Source: an uncultured Thermoleophilia bacterium
GTDB lineage: Bacteria; Actinomycetota; Thermoleophilia; UBA2241
NCBI GenBank assembly: GCA_903927755.1
Contig: CAIYOD010000118.1
Coordinates: 1-52,276, forward strand
Direction: 5' to 3'
Length of the DNA: 52,276 nt
The notes below the pieces were generated by a model. That model was not told the DNA's origin. It ran no database searches and was given only the letters and a program-made list of their open reading frames with translations. Each line of letters opens with the position of its first letter. Positions within the stretch are counted from its first letter, which is position 1. The position numbers and the translations under genes are program-made. Shown here piece by piece: positions 11,466-19,680 of the stretch.

Positions 11466-11513
11466 GGCAGCACCAATGATGCCACCGGCGGCAGCACTGA
11501 TGATGCCACCGGT
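11466..11513. repeat. Two tandem 24-base direct repeats
   Basis: The unit GGCAGCACnnATGATGCCACCGGn occurs at 11466-11489 and 11490-11513 with three differences, followed by a partial third copy (GATGCCAC). It lies in the 207-base gap between the convergent STAS and phosphatase genes. No coding potential was seen; the role is unknown. Confidence 0.65.
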
Positions 11514-11579
11514 GATGCCACTTGCGGACGTACTTCACGGGAGGGCGCGCCGGCGGGCGGGCGAGGGCCGCCCTTGCGG

Positions 11580-12968
11580 TCAGGTGGTGCGGCGGAAGCC
11601 GAGCAGTGTGAGGTCGTCGTACTGCTCGGCCCCGGCGGAGAAGGCGGCGACCGCCTCGCGCACCGCCGTGGTGACGTGGAGCGCGTCCCGCGGCGGTCCC
11701 GCGGCCCGCAGGGCCTCCTGAAGCCGCTCCGTGCCGAACATCCGCGCCTGCGCGTCCATCGCCTCGGTCACGCCGTCCGTGTAGCAGACGAGCGCGTCGC
11801 CCGGCTCCAGCTGGAGCGTCGCCGTGCCGAAGGCGGCCGCGGCGGTCACCCCGAGGCCGGGCCCCTCCGTCTGCGTCGGGGTCTCGACGGTGCCGTCCGC
11901 GCGGAGCAGGTACGGCGGCGGGTGCCCGCCGCACGAGTACGTCAGCTCGCCCGTGCTGATGCGGTACACGCCGTAGAAGACGGTGACGAACATCGCGGCT
12001 TCGTTGTCCCGGCACAGGGGCGCGTTGACCAGCGCCAGCACCCCGGCGGGATCGGCCGTGTCGTGCCCGGCGCCGCCGCTCGTGTCGTGCCCGGCGGCGC
12101 GCAGCAGGGTGATCGTCACGGCCATGAACAGCGAGGCCGGCACGCCCTTGCCGGCCACGTCGCCGATGGCCAGGCAGAGGTGGTCGTCGTCGAGCAGGAA
12201 GAAGTCGTAGAGGTCGCCGCCGACCTCCCTCGCCGGCTCGAGCGAGGCGTGCAGGTCGAACTCCTCGCGCTCCGGGAACGGCGGGAAGATGCAGGGCACG
12301 ATGGAGCGCTGGATGTCGCGGGCCACCGTGAGCTCGCCCTCCATGCGTTCCTTCTGCGCCGCCGTGAGGCGCTCGCGCTCCTCGTTGCGCACGATGAACA
12401 CGAACAGGCCCATGCCGGCGGCGTTCACCAGGATCATGGGCACGATGACGTCCTTGACCAGCTCGAGCGCGTCGTGGAACGGCCGCGCCATGAGCAGGTT
12501 GAGGCCCATCAGGACGGATTCGGTGAACACGGCGAGCAGCATGGCCGCCCAGACGGGGGCGACGCGCCGCTTGTAGAGCAGGAAGACGACGCCGCCGGCC
12601 ACGCCGGCCGCCACCGTGCCCAGCGCCGACGGGAGGGCGGTGTAGCCGCCCATCGAGAGGCGCTGGATGCCGCCGATGAGGCCGGCGCCGATGCCGACCA
12701 CGGGCCCGCCGATCAGTCCCCCCAGGGCGGGCCCGAGGTCCCTGGTGTTGGCGATCGCCCCGTTGATGTCCACGCCGGAGAGTGTGCCCCAGACGGAGAA
12801 GGCGCCGAAGATCAGGACGAGGAGGAGGCGCCCTTGCCGGCCGAGCTTCTGGTCGAGCACCTGGCGGTAGAGAGGGGTGCGGGTGAACAGGTAGGCGACC
12901 ACGATCACCACCGCCATGCTCTCGACGAGGTCCACGATCAGGTCGAGCTCAAGGCCTTCGAAGCTCAT
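11580..12968 (-). CDS. Membrane-anchored SpoIIE/RsbU-type PP2C serine phosphatase with 5TM-LYT sensor
   Basis: A 462-residue protein. The first roughly 200 residues contain about six hydrophobic segments with the pattern GAFSVWGTLSGVDINGAIANTRDLGP and GLIGGPVVGIGAGLIGG, typical of the 5TM-5TMR_LYT sensor region of LytS. A short coiled coil (ERERLTAAQKERMEGEL) leads into a PP2C phosphatase: AREVGGDLYDFF, GDVAGKGVPASLFMA, and a C-terminal DALVCYTDGVTEAMD carrying the metal-binding acidic residues. It would dephosphorylate a STAS antagonist in response to a membrane signal. Its ATG overlaps the stop of the upstream HATPase-GNAT gene (ATGA), so both are co-translated. Confidence 0.9.
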   Translation of the reverse strand: MSFEGLELDLIVDLVESMAVVIVVAYLFTRTPLYRQVLDQKLGRQGRLLLVLIFGAFSVWGTLSGVDINGAIANTRDLGPALGGLIGGPVVGIGAGLIGGIQRLSMGGYTALPSALGTVAAGVAGGVVFLLYKRRVAPVWAAMLLAVFTESVLMGLNLLMARPFHDALELVKDVIVPMILVNAAGMGLFVFIVRNEERERLTAAQKERMEGELTVARDIQRSIVPCIFPPFPEREEFDLHASLEPAREVGGDLYDFFLLDDDHLCLAIGDVAGKGVPASLFMAVTITLLRAAGHDTSGGAGHDTADPAGVLALVNAPLCRDNEAAMFVTVFYGVYRISTGELTYSCGGHPPPYLLRADGTVETPTQTEGPGLGVTAAAAFGTATLQLEPGDALVCYTDGVTEAMDAQARMFGTERLQEALRAAGPPRDALHVTTAVREAVAAFSAGAEQYDDLTLLGFRRTT

Positions 12969-14473
12969 GGCTTCTCACGCGGGTCGGCGGCGCGGATCGT
13001 CGCCAGAAGCTCGCGCGTGGCGTCGTCCTCCACCTGGATCGAGTCGTAGTCGACGAGGACCCCATTGAAGTACTGCATGATCAGCCAGTCGCCGGAGCGG
13101 CCGCCGGGGAGGATGCCGGTGAAGAGGAATCCGGCCTCTTCGAGGGCGGTGGCCACCCGGCCGGTGCCCGGGGTGCTGAGGTCCAGGTACACGTTGACGA
13201 CGACGACGTTGTCGCGCAGCTGCCGCAGCACCTCGCTGCGGATGTGCTGCGGCAGGTCTCTGCCGTAGGTAGGGATGCGCACCGTCGCCACCGCGCGCTT
13301 GGGGTTGACGCTCACGTAGAGGCGCGGCTCGCCCCGGTGCGCCACGCGCGAAAGAGCTGCGAACTCGACCTTGACGCCGAGCCGCTCGTAGATGCGGGCG
13401 ATCGTCTCGCGGTGCTGCCTGGGGGCGTACACGCGGGTCACCTGCGGCTCGGTCAGGTACTTGAAGCCCAGGATCACCGAGCGCCGCGCGCGTGTCTCCT
13501 CGGCGATGCCTTGGAACGCCATGGTCGCCGGCGAGTACGCGAGCAGGAAGCCGGTGTCCACGAAGCCCAGGCGGTGGCAGAACTTCTGCGTGAACGTGTG
13601 GACCGTGACCTCTTCGATGAACAGCCCGTGCAGGCCGCGGGCGAGCGCCTCGGCGTCCAGGTACTCCCCGAGGCGCCGGGCGATGGACTGCCCGCGGAAC
13701 TTGGCCTTGGTGGCCACCACGGCGAGGTCGGCGATCTCGTGCGTGTCCTCGGGGAAGACGAGCGCCGCGTGCCCGGCGACCTCGCCGTCGGGCGCCGAGG
13801 CCACCGCCGAGACCATGTCGCCGCTCTCGTTGAGCGCCACGACGCGATCCGGGTAGTACAGGTGCTCGTTCACGTAGGTGTAGCGGTACGCGTCGAAGAT
13901 GCAGCGGCAGACCTCGATCGCCTGCTCCGGCCGCAGCGGGCCGATCTCGAGCGGCACGCGCTCGGCGACCGGCACGTGATCGGGAGCCTCGAGGGGCGCC
14001 GCCTCCGCCGGCGGCGCCGAGGTCACGGTGTCGGCCGGCAGGTACTTGACGATGACCGTCTCCTTGCCGCGGCTGCCGAGGTTGTGGAACTCCACCGCGT
14101 CGGCGATCTGCTGCATGAGGAAGCTGCCGAGGCCGGCGCCGGTCTGGCTCTCGAGGTCGGCGCCGGGGTCGTACTCCGGCGTCAGCGACGGGTCGTAGGG
14201 CATGCCCTCGTCGTGCACGGTGATCTGGATGCCGGCGGGGATGCGCTCGCAGACGACGTCGAAGCTCCCGCCCTCGTCGCCGCCGAACGCCCCGTAGATC
14301 ACGTTGGTGGCCGCCTCCTCCATGACGAGGTCGAGGCGGCCCAGCTCCTCGGGCGGGAACCCCGCGTCGCGCGCGTACTCGCGCACGAAGCCCTGCACCA
14401 TGGGCAGGAAGGCGAGCGTGCTCGACACGGTGAGCGCGCAGCGGCGTGCGGCGAACGGATCCGTCTCGGTCAT
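12965..14473 (-). CDS. Fusion of RsbW-like HATPase with GNAT acetyltransferase
   Basis: A 502-residue protein starting at ATG 14473, with AGAGGAG nine bases upstream. Residues 1-150 form a GHKL ATPase: LDLVMEEAATNVIYGAFGG (N-box), VHDEGMPYDPSLTPEYDPG, and TGAGLGSFLMQQIADAVEF. Residues about 190-340 resemble a GNAT N-acetyltransferase, with AVVATKAKFRGQSIARRLGEYL (acetyl-CoA loop R/Q-x-x-G-x-A) and FTQKFCHRLGFVDTGFLLAYSP. The remaining C-terminal region is of unrecognised function, with a possible GNAT-like strand pattern at the end. It is co-transcribed with the SpoIIE phosphatase, so it probably joins the same stress circuit; what it acetylates is unknown. Confidence 0.82.
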   Translation of the reverse strand: MTETDPFAARRCALTVSSTLAFLPMVQGFVREYARDAGFPPEELGRLDLVMEEAATNVIYGAFGGDEGGSFDVVCERIPAGIQITVHDEGMPYDPSLTPEYDPGADLESQTGAGLGSFLMQQIADAVEFHNLGSRGKETVIVKYLPADTVTSAPPAEAAPLEAPDHVPVAERVPLEIGPLRPEQAIEVCRCIFDAYRYTYVNEHLYYPDRVVALNESGDMVSAVASAPDGEVAGHAALVFPEDTHEIADLAVVATKAKFRGQSIARRLGEYLDAEALARGLHGLFIEEVTVHTFTQKFCHRLGFVDTGFLLAYSPATMAFQGIAEETRARRSVILGFKYLTEPQVTRVYAPRQHRETIARIYERLGVKVEFAALSRVAHRGEPRLYVSVNPKRAVATVRIPTYGRDLPQHIRSEVLRQLRDNVVVVNVYLDLSTPGTGRVATALEEAGFLFTGILPGGRSGDWLIMQYFNGVLVDYDSIQVEDDATRELLATIRAADPREKP

Positions 14474-14717
14474 CTGGCTCCTCTGCTCTCCCTGCTGCCG
14501 GCCCGTCGACGACGGCCCACGGGAGGTATCGGCCCGACCATTCCCCGACTGGACCCCCGGCAGGGCCGTTGCGTCCCCGACCAGAGGTGAGTCTACTATG
14601 ACCGGCGTGGCCGCCGGGACGCCGCGAGGCACGCGCAGTTGCCTCCGGCAGGCGCGCCGCATACGCTGGCGTGGTCCCGCGCCGGCGTCGCCGGCGCGGT
14701 CCTCGCGAAGGGACCAC

Positions 14718-15491
14718 ATGGCCGACTCGCCGACGAAGGGGAACAACTCGGACGCGCCGCAGGTGGACAGCGCCTCCGCGCTGACGCGCGCGATCCCCAG
14801 CTTCGCCATCCTGCTTCTCGCCGATGCGGCTGCCGTGTGGGCCGCCGTCAGCGGCTCGTGGACGGCGCTCGTGGTGGTCGTCGCGTGCGTCATCGACGGG
14901 CTGGCCGACGGCATCTTCGCGTGGCGGCGCGCCCGCGCCTCTCTCGCCGCCGGCTCGGCGACCGACACGCGTGACGAGATCCTCCTGCGCGAGTTCCTGC
15001 GCACCTACCTCGTCGTCGTCGGCGTGCAGGCGGTCGTCGCCTACATGGTGTTCGGCGGCCTGCTGCTCAAGCCCGGCGGCAAGGCTCCGGTGGAGCCGGG
15101 CGCGCCCTTCGTCACCTGGCAGTTCTGGGCGGTCGTCGTCGGCCTCGTCGTCATGCGCGCGTTCCTCTACGTGTGGGACTTCCTGCGCGGCGGCGAGGCC
15201 TCCGTGCTCCCGCCGGAGGCGGCGGTGGCGGAGCCTCTGCGCCGCCTCTTCGTGCTCCAGTTCGGCGTGCTGGCCGGCGCGCTCCTCATCTATTGGCTGC
15301 TCGATTCGTCGGTCACCGCCCTGGCCATCCTGCTGGTCGCGAAGACCGCGGCCGACGTCGTCCTCGCCGTCCTCGAGCGGCTGCGGGCGGCGCGCATCAA
15401 GGCGGCCGTGGCCGCCGGCGTCGCGCCCAAGGGCCGGACGCTGACGGGCCCCAGGTCGCGCGCCCCGCGGGGCGGGCGCAAGCGCCGCTGA
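14718..15491 (+). CDS. Integral membrane protein of unknown function
   Basis: A 257-residue protein, MADSPTKGNNSD at the start, with four to six hydrophobic segments (for example AILLLADAAAVWAAV, TYLVVVGVQAVVAYMVFGGLLL, FWAVVVGLVVMRAFLYVW and LIYWLLDSSVTALAILLV) and a strongly basic tail (APRGGRKRR). The ATG at 14718 is preferred over upstream in-frame starts because those lie in the divergent promoter region. I recognise no family motif. It is divergent from the HATPase-GNAT gene and about 220 bases upstream of the sdh operon. Confidence 0.65.
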   Translation: MADSPTKGNNSDAPQVDSASALTRAIPSFAILLLADAAAVWAAVSGSWTALVVVVACVIDGLADGIFAWRRARASLAAGSATDTRDEILLREFLRTYLVVVGVQAVVAYMVFGGLLLKPGGKAPVEPGAPFVTWQFWAVVVGLVVMRAFLYVWDFLRGGEASVLPPEAAVAEPLRRLFVLQFGVLAGALLIYWLLDSSVTALAILLVAKTAADVVLAVLERLRAARIKAAVAAGVAPKGRTLTGPRSRAPRGGRKRR

Positions 15492-15516
15492 TCCGTCGCA
15501 GGCCGGCGCGCGGCCC

Positions 15517-15545
15517 TTGCCCGTGCTTTTCGCGTCCACTATGAT
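15517..15545 (+). promoter_or_regulatory. Sigma-70-like promoter of sdhCDAB
   Basis: A -35 TTGCCC (15517-15522) and a -10 TATGAT (15540-15545) are separated by exactly 17 bases. It is the only promoter-like match in the gap and lies about 165 bases upstream of the sdhC start, leaving a long leader. Confidence 0.55.
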
Positions 15546-15557
15546 ATCGACATATCA
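15542..15557. promoter_or_regulatory. Palindromic operator candidate overlapping the sdh -10 box
   Basis: A perfect inverted repeat TGATAT-cgac-ATATCA overlaps the last four bases of the -10 box. Such placement suits a repressor that blocks RNA polymerase. The A/T composition stands out in this GC-rich gap. The cognate regulator is not identifiable from the window. Confidence 0.5.
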
Positions 15558-15712
15558 CTGTGCGGTATGCGCAGGTGGCCTCGGCCCGGCCCGTCGCTCG
15601 GGTCCCGGTCTCTTCTGATTGCCACGCTCCGCGCACGCTGTACGATTGCGGTCTACCGGGAGCCTGTCGCCCCGTTCGCGGGGAGGCGCAAGTCTGTGAG
15701 GGGGTAGTCATC

Positions 15713-16099
15713 TTGAGCGCTCAGGAGCGCGAGACGGCCAACGTCGGCGCTGGCCTGTGGAAGGGCATCGGCATGTGGGCCTGGATCCTCTTCCGCATCA
15801 GCGGCCTCGTCCTCGCCGCCTATCTGTTCGTCCACATCTGGGTCATCTCGCAGGGGCGCGTCGGAGGAGCCGACACGCTGGACAGCTTCTTCTCGTTCTT
15901 CGACAAGCCGTTCCTCGTGTTCCTCGACTCCGTGCTGGTGGCGGCCGTGCTGTACCACGCGCTGAACGGCGTGCGCATCATCCTCATGGACTTCGGGATC
16001 GGCATCCAGCGGCACAAGGCCGTCTTCTGGATCTGCATGCTGGTCGCCATCGCCGTGTTGTGGGCGTTCGCCTACAAGGCCATCCCCTTCATCTTCTAG
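15713..16099 (+). CDS. sdhC: Succinate dehydrogenase/fumarate reductase cytochrome b subunit, SdhC
   Basis: A 128-residue membrane anchor with three transmembrane segments. The conserved LYHALNGVRIILMDFG contains a candidate heme-ligand His in the second helix, and FVHIW lies in the first. The TTG at 15713 is chosen because GAGGGGG lies about nine bases upstream and no ATG or GTG is in frame near it. It is first in an operon with sdhD (15-base gap), sdhA and sdhB. The stop is TAG. Confidence 0.88.
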   Translation: MSAQERETANVGAGLWKGIGMWAWILFRISGLVLAAYLFVHIWVISQGRVGGADTLDSFFSFFDKPFLVFLDSVLVAAVLYHALNGVRIILMDFGIGIQRHKAVFWICMLVAIAVLWAFAYKAIPFIF

Positions 16100-16114
16100 G
16101 CACGGAGCGAACCT

Positions 16115-16477
16115 GTGAGAACCGAGACACTCGATCGCAGCCGCGGCGGGATGTGGCCCTGGCTGGGCCAGCGCGTCACCGCGGTCGTCATCATCGTCAC
16201 CATCATGGTCCACCTGGTGCTCACGCACTTCGTGGCCATCGGCGAGCTGAGCTACGACAACATCGGCGAGCGGCTCGCGACCACCGCGGTGCTCGTCAAC
16301 GACGTGCTGCTGCTCGTCGCCGTCGTCTACCACGCACTCAACGGCGTGCGCATGGTCGTCCTCGACTGGGGGCTCTCCGGCAAGGGCGTCAGGCGTGGGT
16401 TCGACCTGTTCCTCTGGGTCGTCGGCATCCTCGGCATCGTCTACGGCATCTGGGCCCTCTGGGTCTGGGTGAGCTGA
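16115..16477 (+). CDS. sdhD: Succinate dehydrogenase membrane anchor subunit, SdhD
   Basis: A 120-residue second anchor with three transmembrane segments and a GTG start at 16115. VHLVLTHF in helix 1 and VYHALNGVRMVVLDWG in helix 2 repeat the SdhC motif almost exactly, so the two anchors are visibly paralogous. With SdhC it should bind heme and quinone in the cytoplasmic membrane. It is followed after ten bases by sdhA. Confidence 0.87.
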   Translation: MRTETLDRSRGGMWPWLGQRVTAVVIIVTIMVHLVLTHFVAIGELSYDNIGERLATTAVLVNDVLLLVAVVYHALNGVRMVVLDWGLSGKGVRRGFDLFLWVVGILGIVYGIWALWVWVS

Positions 16478-16487
16478 GGGGGAGCGC

Positions 16488-18197
16488 ATGCCTCATCATC
16501 AACTGATCGTGGTCGGCGGCGGGCTCGCGGGGCTCCGCGCCGCCGTCGAGGCCAAGGCCTCGGGCCTCGACGTGGCTGTCCTCAGCCAGGTGCACCCAGG
16601 CCGCAGTCACTCCAGCGCCGCGCAGGGCGGCATCAACGCGGCGCTCGCCAACCACCCGGACGCCCACGACGACACGCCCGAGAAGCACGCCTTCGACACG
16701 GTCAAGGGCTCGGACTACCTGGCCGACCAGGACACCGCCATCCAGATGACCAAGGACGCCCCCGGCGTCATCTTCGAGATGGACCACTGGGGCTGCCCGT
16801 TCAGCCGTTTCGACGACGGGCGCATCGCCCAGCGGCCGTTCGGCGGCGCCGGGTACCCGCGCACCTGCTACGGCGCCGACAAGACCGGCCACTACCTGCT
16901 GCACACGCTGGTCGAGCGCGCCTACGAGCGCCAGGTCAAGATGTACATCGAAGTCTTCGTGACCTCCCTCATCGTCGACGAGGGACGCTGCCGCGGCGTC
17001 GTCGCCTACGACATGATCAACGGCGGCTTCCACGCGTTCACCGCCGACGCCGTGGTCATGGCCACGGGCGGCGCCGGCCGCATCTACGGCAACTCCACCA
17101 ACGCCATCATCAGCACCGGCGCCGGCGCGGCGATGGCCTACCACGCCGGCGTGCCCGCGGAGGACATGGAGTTCATCCAGTTCCACCCCACGGGCCTGCT
17201 CACCACGCACATCCTCATGAGCGAGGCGTGCCGCGGCGAGGGCGGCTACCTCGTCAACGGCGAGGGCGAGCGCTTCATGGCGCGCTACGCGCCGAAGGCC
17301 ATGGAGCTCGCGCCGCGCGACATCACCGCGCGCTCCATCACCACCGAGATCATCGAGGGCCGCGGCATCAACGGCGAGGACTACGTCCACCTCGACCTGC
17401 GCCACCTCGGCGCCGAGAAGATCCTTGAGCGGCTGCCGGGCATCCGCGACATCGCCATCCACTTCGAGGGGGTCGACCCCATCGAGGAGCCGATCCCGAT
17501 CCGCCCGGTCCAGCACTACACGATGGGCGGCATCGACACCGACGTCGACGGGCGCACCAGGCTCCCCGGCTTCTACGCCGCCGGCGAGTGCGCCTGCGTG
17601 AGCGTGCACGGCGCCAACCGGCTCGGCGGCAACTCGCTGCTCGAGACGATCGTCTTCGGGCGCCGCGCCGGCATGGCCGTCGTGGCGGACCTCGAGGGCG
17701 GGTCGGCCGGCGGGGGCGACGTCTCCGCCGCCGGCAGCGCCGCGGTCTCCGCTATGGAGGCGCGCGTCGCCGAGCTCGCCTCGCGCGGCGCCGACGGCGC
17801 CGACCCGTACGCCATCCGCGCCGAGATGATCGCCACGACGCGCGACTACTTCGGCGTGTTCCGCGAGGAGTCGGTCATGCGCACCGGCCTCGAGACGCTG
17901 CGCCGCCTCAAGGAGCGCTGCGGCGGCATCGGCCTGCGCAACGCCGCCGGCGTCTTCAACCTCGACCTCATGCGCACGCTCGAGCTCGAGGGCATGGTCG
18001 ACCTCGCCCTGTGCGTCGCCGAGGGCGCGCTCGCGCGCACCGAATCGCGCGGGTCGCACTCGCGCACGGACTTCCCGGCGCGCGACGACGAGCGCTGGCT
18101 CGTGCACACGCTCGCCTACTACACTCCCGAGGGCCCGCGGCTGGAGCACGCGCCCGTCACCCTCGGCACCTTCGAGCCACAGGAGCGGAAGTACTGA
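16488..18197 (+). CDS. sdhA: Succinate dehydrogenase/fumarate reductase flavoprotein subunit
   Basis: A 569-residue flavoprotein. The N-terminal dinucleotide-binding motif is VVGGGLAGLRAA, and the covalent-FAD region is GRSHSSAAQGGINAAL with the conserved His at about residue 42. Further hallmarks are EFIQFHPTGL, HYTMGGIDTDVDG near the active site, and GANRLGGNSLLE. It oxidises succinate to fumarate (or the reverse) and passes electrons to SdhB. Its TGA overlaps the sdhB ATG (ATGA-type overlap at 18197). The presence of a full SDH suits either respiration or an anaerobic fumarate reductase; the sequence does not decide. Confidence 0.96.
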   Translation: MPHHQLIVVGGGLAGLRAAVEAKASGLDVAVLSQVHPGRSHSSAAQGGINAALANHPDAHDDTPEKHAFDTVKGSDYLADQDTAIQMTKDAPGVIFEMDHWGCPFSRFDDGRIAQRPFGGAGYPRTCYGADKTGHYLLHTLVERAYERQVKMYIEVFVTSLIVDEGRCRGVVAYDMINGGFHAFTADAVVMATGGAGRIYGNSTNAIISTGAGAAMAYHAGVPAEDMEFIQFHPTGLLTTHILMSEACRGEGGYLVNGEGERFMARYAPKAMELAPRDITARSITTEIIEGRGINGEDYVHLDLRHLGAEKILERLPGIRDIAIHFEGVDPIEEPIPIRPVQHYTMGGIDTDVDGRTRLPGFYAAGECACVSVHGANRLGGNSLLETIVFGRRAGMAVVADLEGGSAGGGDVSAAGSAAVSAMEARVAELASRGADGADPYAIRAEMIATTRDYFGVFREESVMRTGLETLRRLKERCGGIGLRNAAGVFNLDLMRTLELEGMVDLALCVAEGALARTESRGSHSRTDFPARDDERWLVHTLAYYTPEGPRLEHAPVTLGTFEPQERKY

Positions 18198-18922
18198 TGC
18201 GGACCGTCAACTTCCACATCAAGCGTTACGACCCGGCCCGTGACGCGAAGGGCACCTCCCGGGTCGAGGCCTTCGAGATCCCGTACGAGACCAGCCTGAC
18301 CGTGCTCGAGGGCCTGTTCCACATCCAGGAGCACCAGGACCCGTCGCTCTCGTTCCGCTATTGCTGCCGGGCCTCCATCTGCGGCTCCTGCGCCATGTAC
18401 ATCAACGGCCGCTACCGGCTCGCCTGTCAGACCAACGTCCTGCACCTGCACACCGACGAGGTGCACGTCGACCCGCTGCCGCACCTGCCGCTGGTCAAGG
18501 ACCTGGTCTGCGACATGGACGACTTCTTCGCCAAGTACGAGTACGTGCAGCCGTGGCTCCAGCGCTCGTCGCAGGAGCCGGCGAAGGAGATCCTCCAGTC
18601 GCCGGCCGACCGTCACAAGCTCAACATGCCGATCGACTGCATCCTCTGCGGCGCCTGCTATAGCAGCTGTCCATCGGTCTGGACCGAGGACAACTACCTC
18701 GGCCCGGCCGCGCTGCTCAAGGCATACCGCTTCGAGGTCGACTCGCGCGACGAGGCCCGCAAGGAGCGTCTGCCGCGCTGGGACAACGAGCGCGGCGTCT
18801 ACCGCTGCCACACGATCGCCAACTGTATCGAGGCCTGCCCCAAGGAGCTCAGTCCCACCGAGGGCATCCAGTGGCTCAAGATGGCGGCCGTGCGCCGGAG
18901 GCTGTTCGGCCGCGCGAAGTGA
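18197..18922 (+). CDS. sdhB: Succinate dehydrogenase/fumarate reductase iron-sulfur subunit
   Basis: A 241-residue protein with all three clusters. The [2Fe-2S] ligands lie in YCCRASICGSCAMYING with a later Cys in RLACQTN; the [4Fe-4S] motif is CILCGACYSSCP; the last cluster has CHTIANCIEACP. It connects the SdhA flavin with the membrane quinone site. It is the last gene of the operon, followed by a GC-rich hairpin. The stop is TGA. Confidence 0.96.
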   Translation: MRTVNFHIKRYDPARDAKGTSRVEAFEIPYETSLTVLEGLFHIQEHQDPSLSFRYCCRASICGSCAMYINGRYRLACQTNVLHLHTDEVHVDPLPHLPLVKDLVCDMDDFFAKYEYVQPWLQRSSQEPAKEILQSPADRHKLNMPIDCILCGACYSSCPSVWTEDNYLGPAALLKAYRFEVDSRDEARKERLPRWDNERGVYRCHTIANCIEACPKELSPTEGIQWLKMAAVRRRLFGRAK

Positions 18923-18942
18923 CGCGCGGCTGACGGGTCGCG

Positions 18943-18969
18943 CGGCCCGCGGCGGCCGCCGCGGCGGGC
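18943..18969 (+). terminator. GC-rich hairpin after sdhB
   Basis: GGCCCGC and GCGGGCC form a stem around a GC-only, largely self-complementary centre (GGCGGCCGCC), about 20 bases after the sdhB stop. There is no T-run, so termination is plausible but not certain. Confidence 0.45.
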
Positions 18970-19140
18970 CCTCGTGTCTCAGGAGCCGGCTGTGCCCGCG
19001 AGTGACCGGGGCGGGGGGTCATGTCGAGGGGTGCTCTGATCCCGGCTAGCCAATGGATATCCGGAGCCGGGCTGATTCGCGGAAACCCGGGGAATCGGCT
19101 ATCCGTCGGCTATCCGCAAGCATAGTGCGAGGAGCACACC

Positions 19141-19182
19141 CCCAGCCTGCTCCGTCAGTCTCCCAGCCTGCCCCGTCAGTCC
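19141..19182. repeat. Tandem 21-base direct repeat
   Basis: CCCAGCCTGCTCCGTCAGTC (19141-19160, plus T) is followed immediately by a second copy (19162-19182) differing at two positions. It is non-coding as far as can be seen. Confidence 0.6.
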
Positions 19183-19294
19183 GGCGCGCGCTGCTCACGA
19201 GCTGCTCAGGTGAGGCCGTCGAGCGTGGCGATGAGCACGCCGGTCACGGTCACGGCTGCCGCGAGCACGAGGCGGAGTCCGGGACGCCCAGAGC

Positions 19295-19590
19295 TCAGCG
19301 CGCGCGCTGGCCGCGATGGAAGTCAACGGGGACGGGCTGGCAACCAGGGAATCGTCTATCCCTGTGGCCTCCTCCGGCCGGCCACACGACCTCGACCATC
19401 AAGGTATCGGCCCTCGGGCAGCCGGTGGCGATTAGTGCGAGGCCGTGCGGTGCCGCCTCGAGCACGCGCACAACCTCGGGTGCGACGCGCACGATTTCCC
19501 ACCTGTGTAGCTCATGTGCAGCGTCTTCGAGCAGGATGCGCTACTCCCCAGCGATGACCAGATACCGCTCCATCTGGACGCCATGACGAT
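19295..19590 (-). pseudogene. Possible decayed small gene
   Basis: On the minus strand one frame reads MERYLVIAGE, then a TAG, then RILLEDAAHELHRWEIVRVA and VVRVLEAAPHGLALIATG in the same frame. The text looks protein-like across the stop, suggesting a short gene broken by a nonsense change. I do not recognise the family. It could be chance coding character in GC-rich DNA. Reading the TAG as pyrrolysine is not supported by any family. Confidence 0.2.
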
Positions 19591-19680
19591 GGTCGGCGAC
19601 AGCACGGAGATACGGTGCTTGGCGGGAACCGCTGATGTCCAAGTTGCGCGAGTCGAGTTGGGTGCTCGCGAAACGGCGCG

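Larger units (their letters stand above)
18970..19680. other. Gene-poor left edge of the compositional island
   Basis: About 710 bases without a convincing gene. The GC content begins to fall here. The stretch holds a 21-base tandem repeat (19141-19182) and, on the minus strand around 19300-19590, a possible decayed small ORF. I found no tRNA, integrase or insertion-sequence end. Confidence 0.5.
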
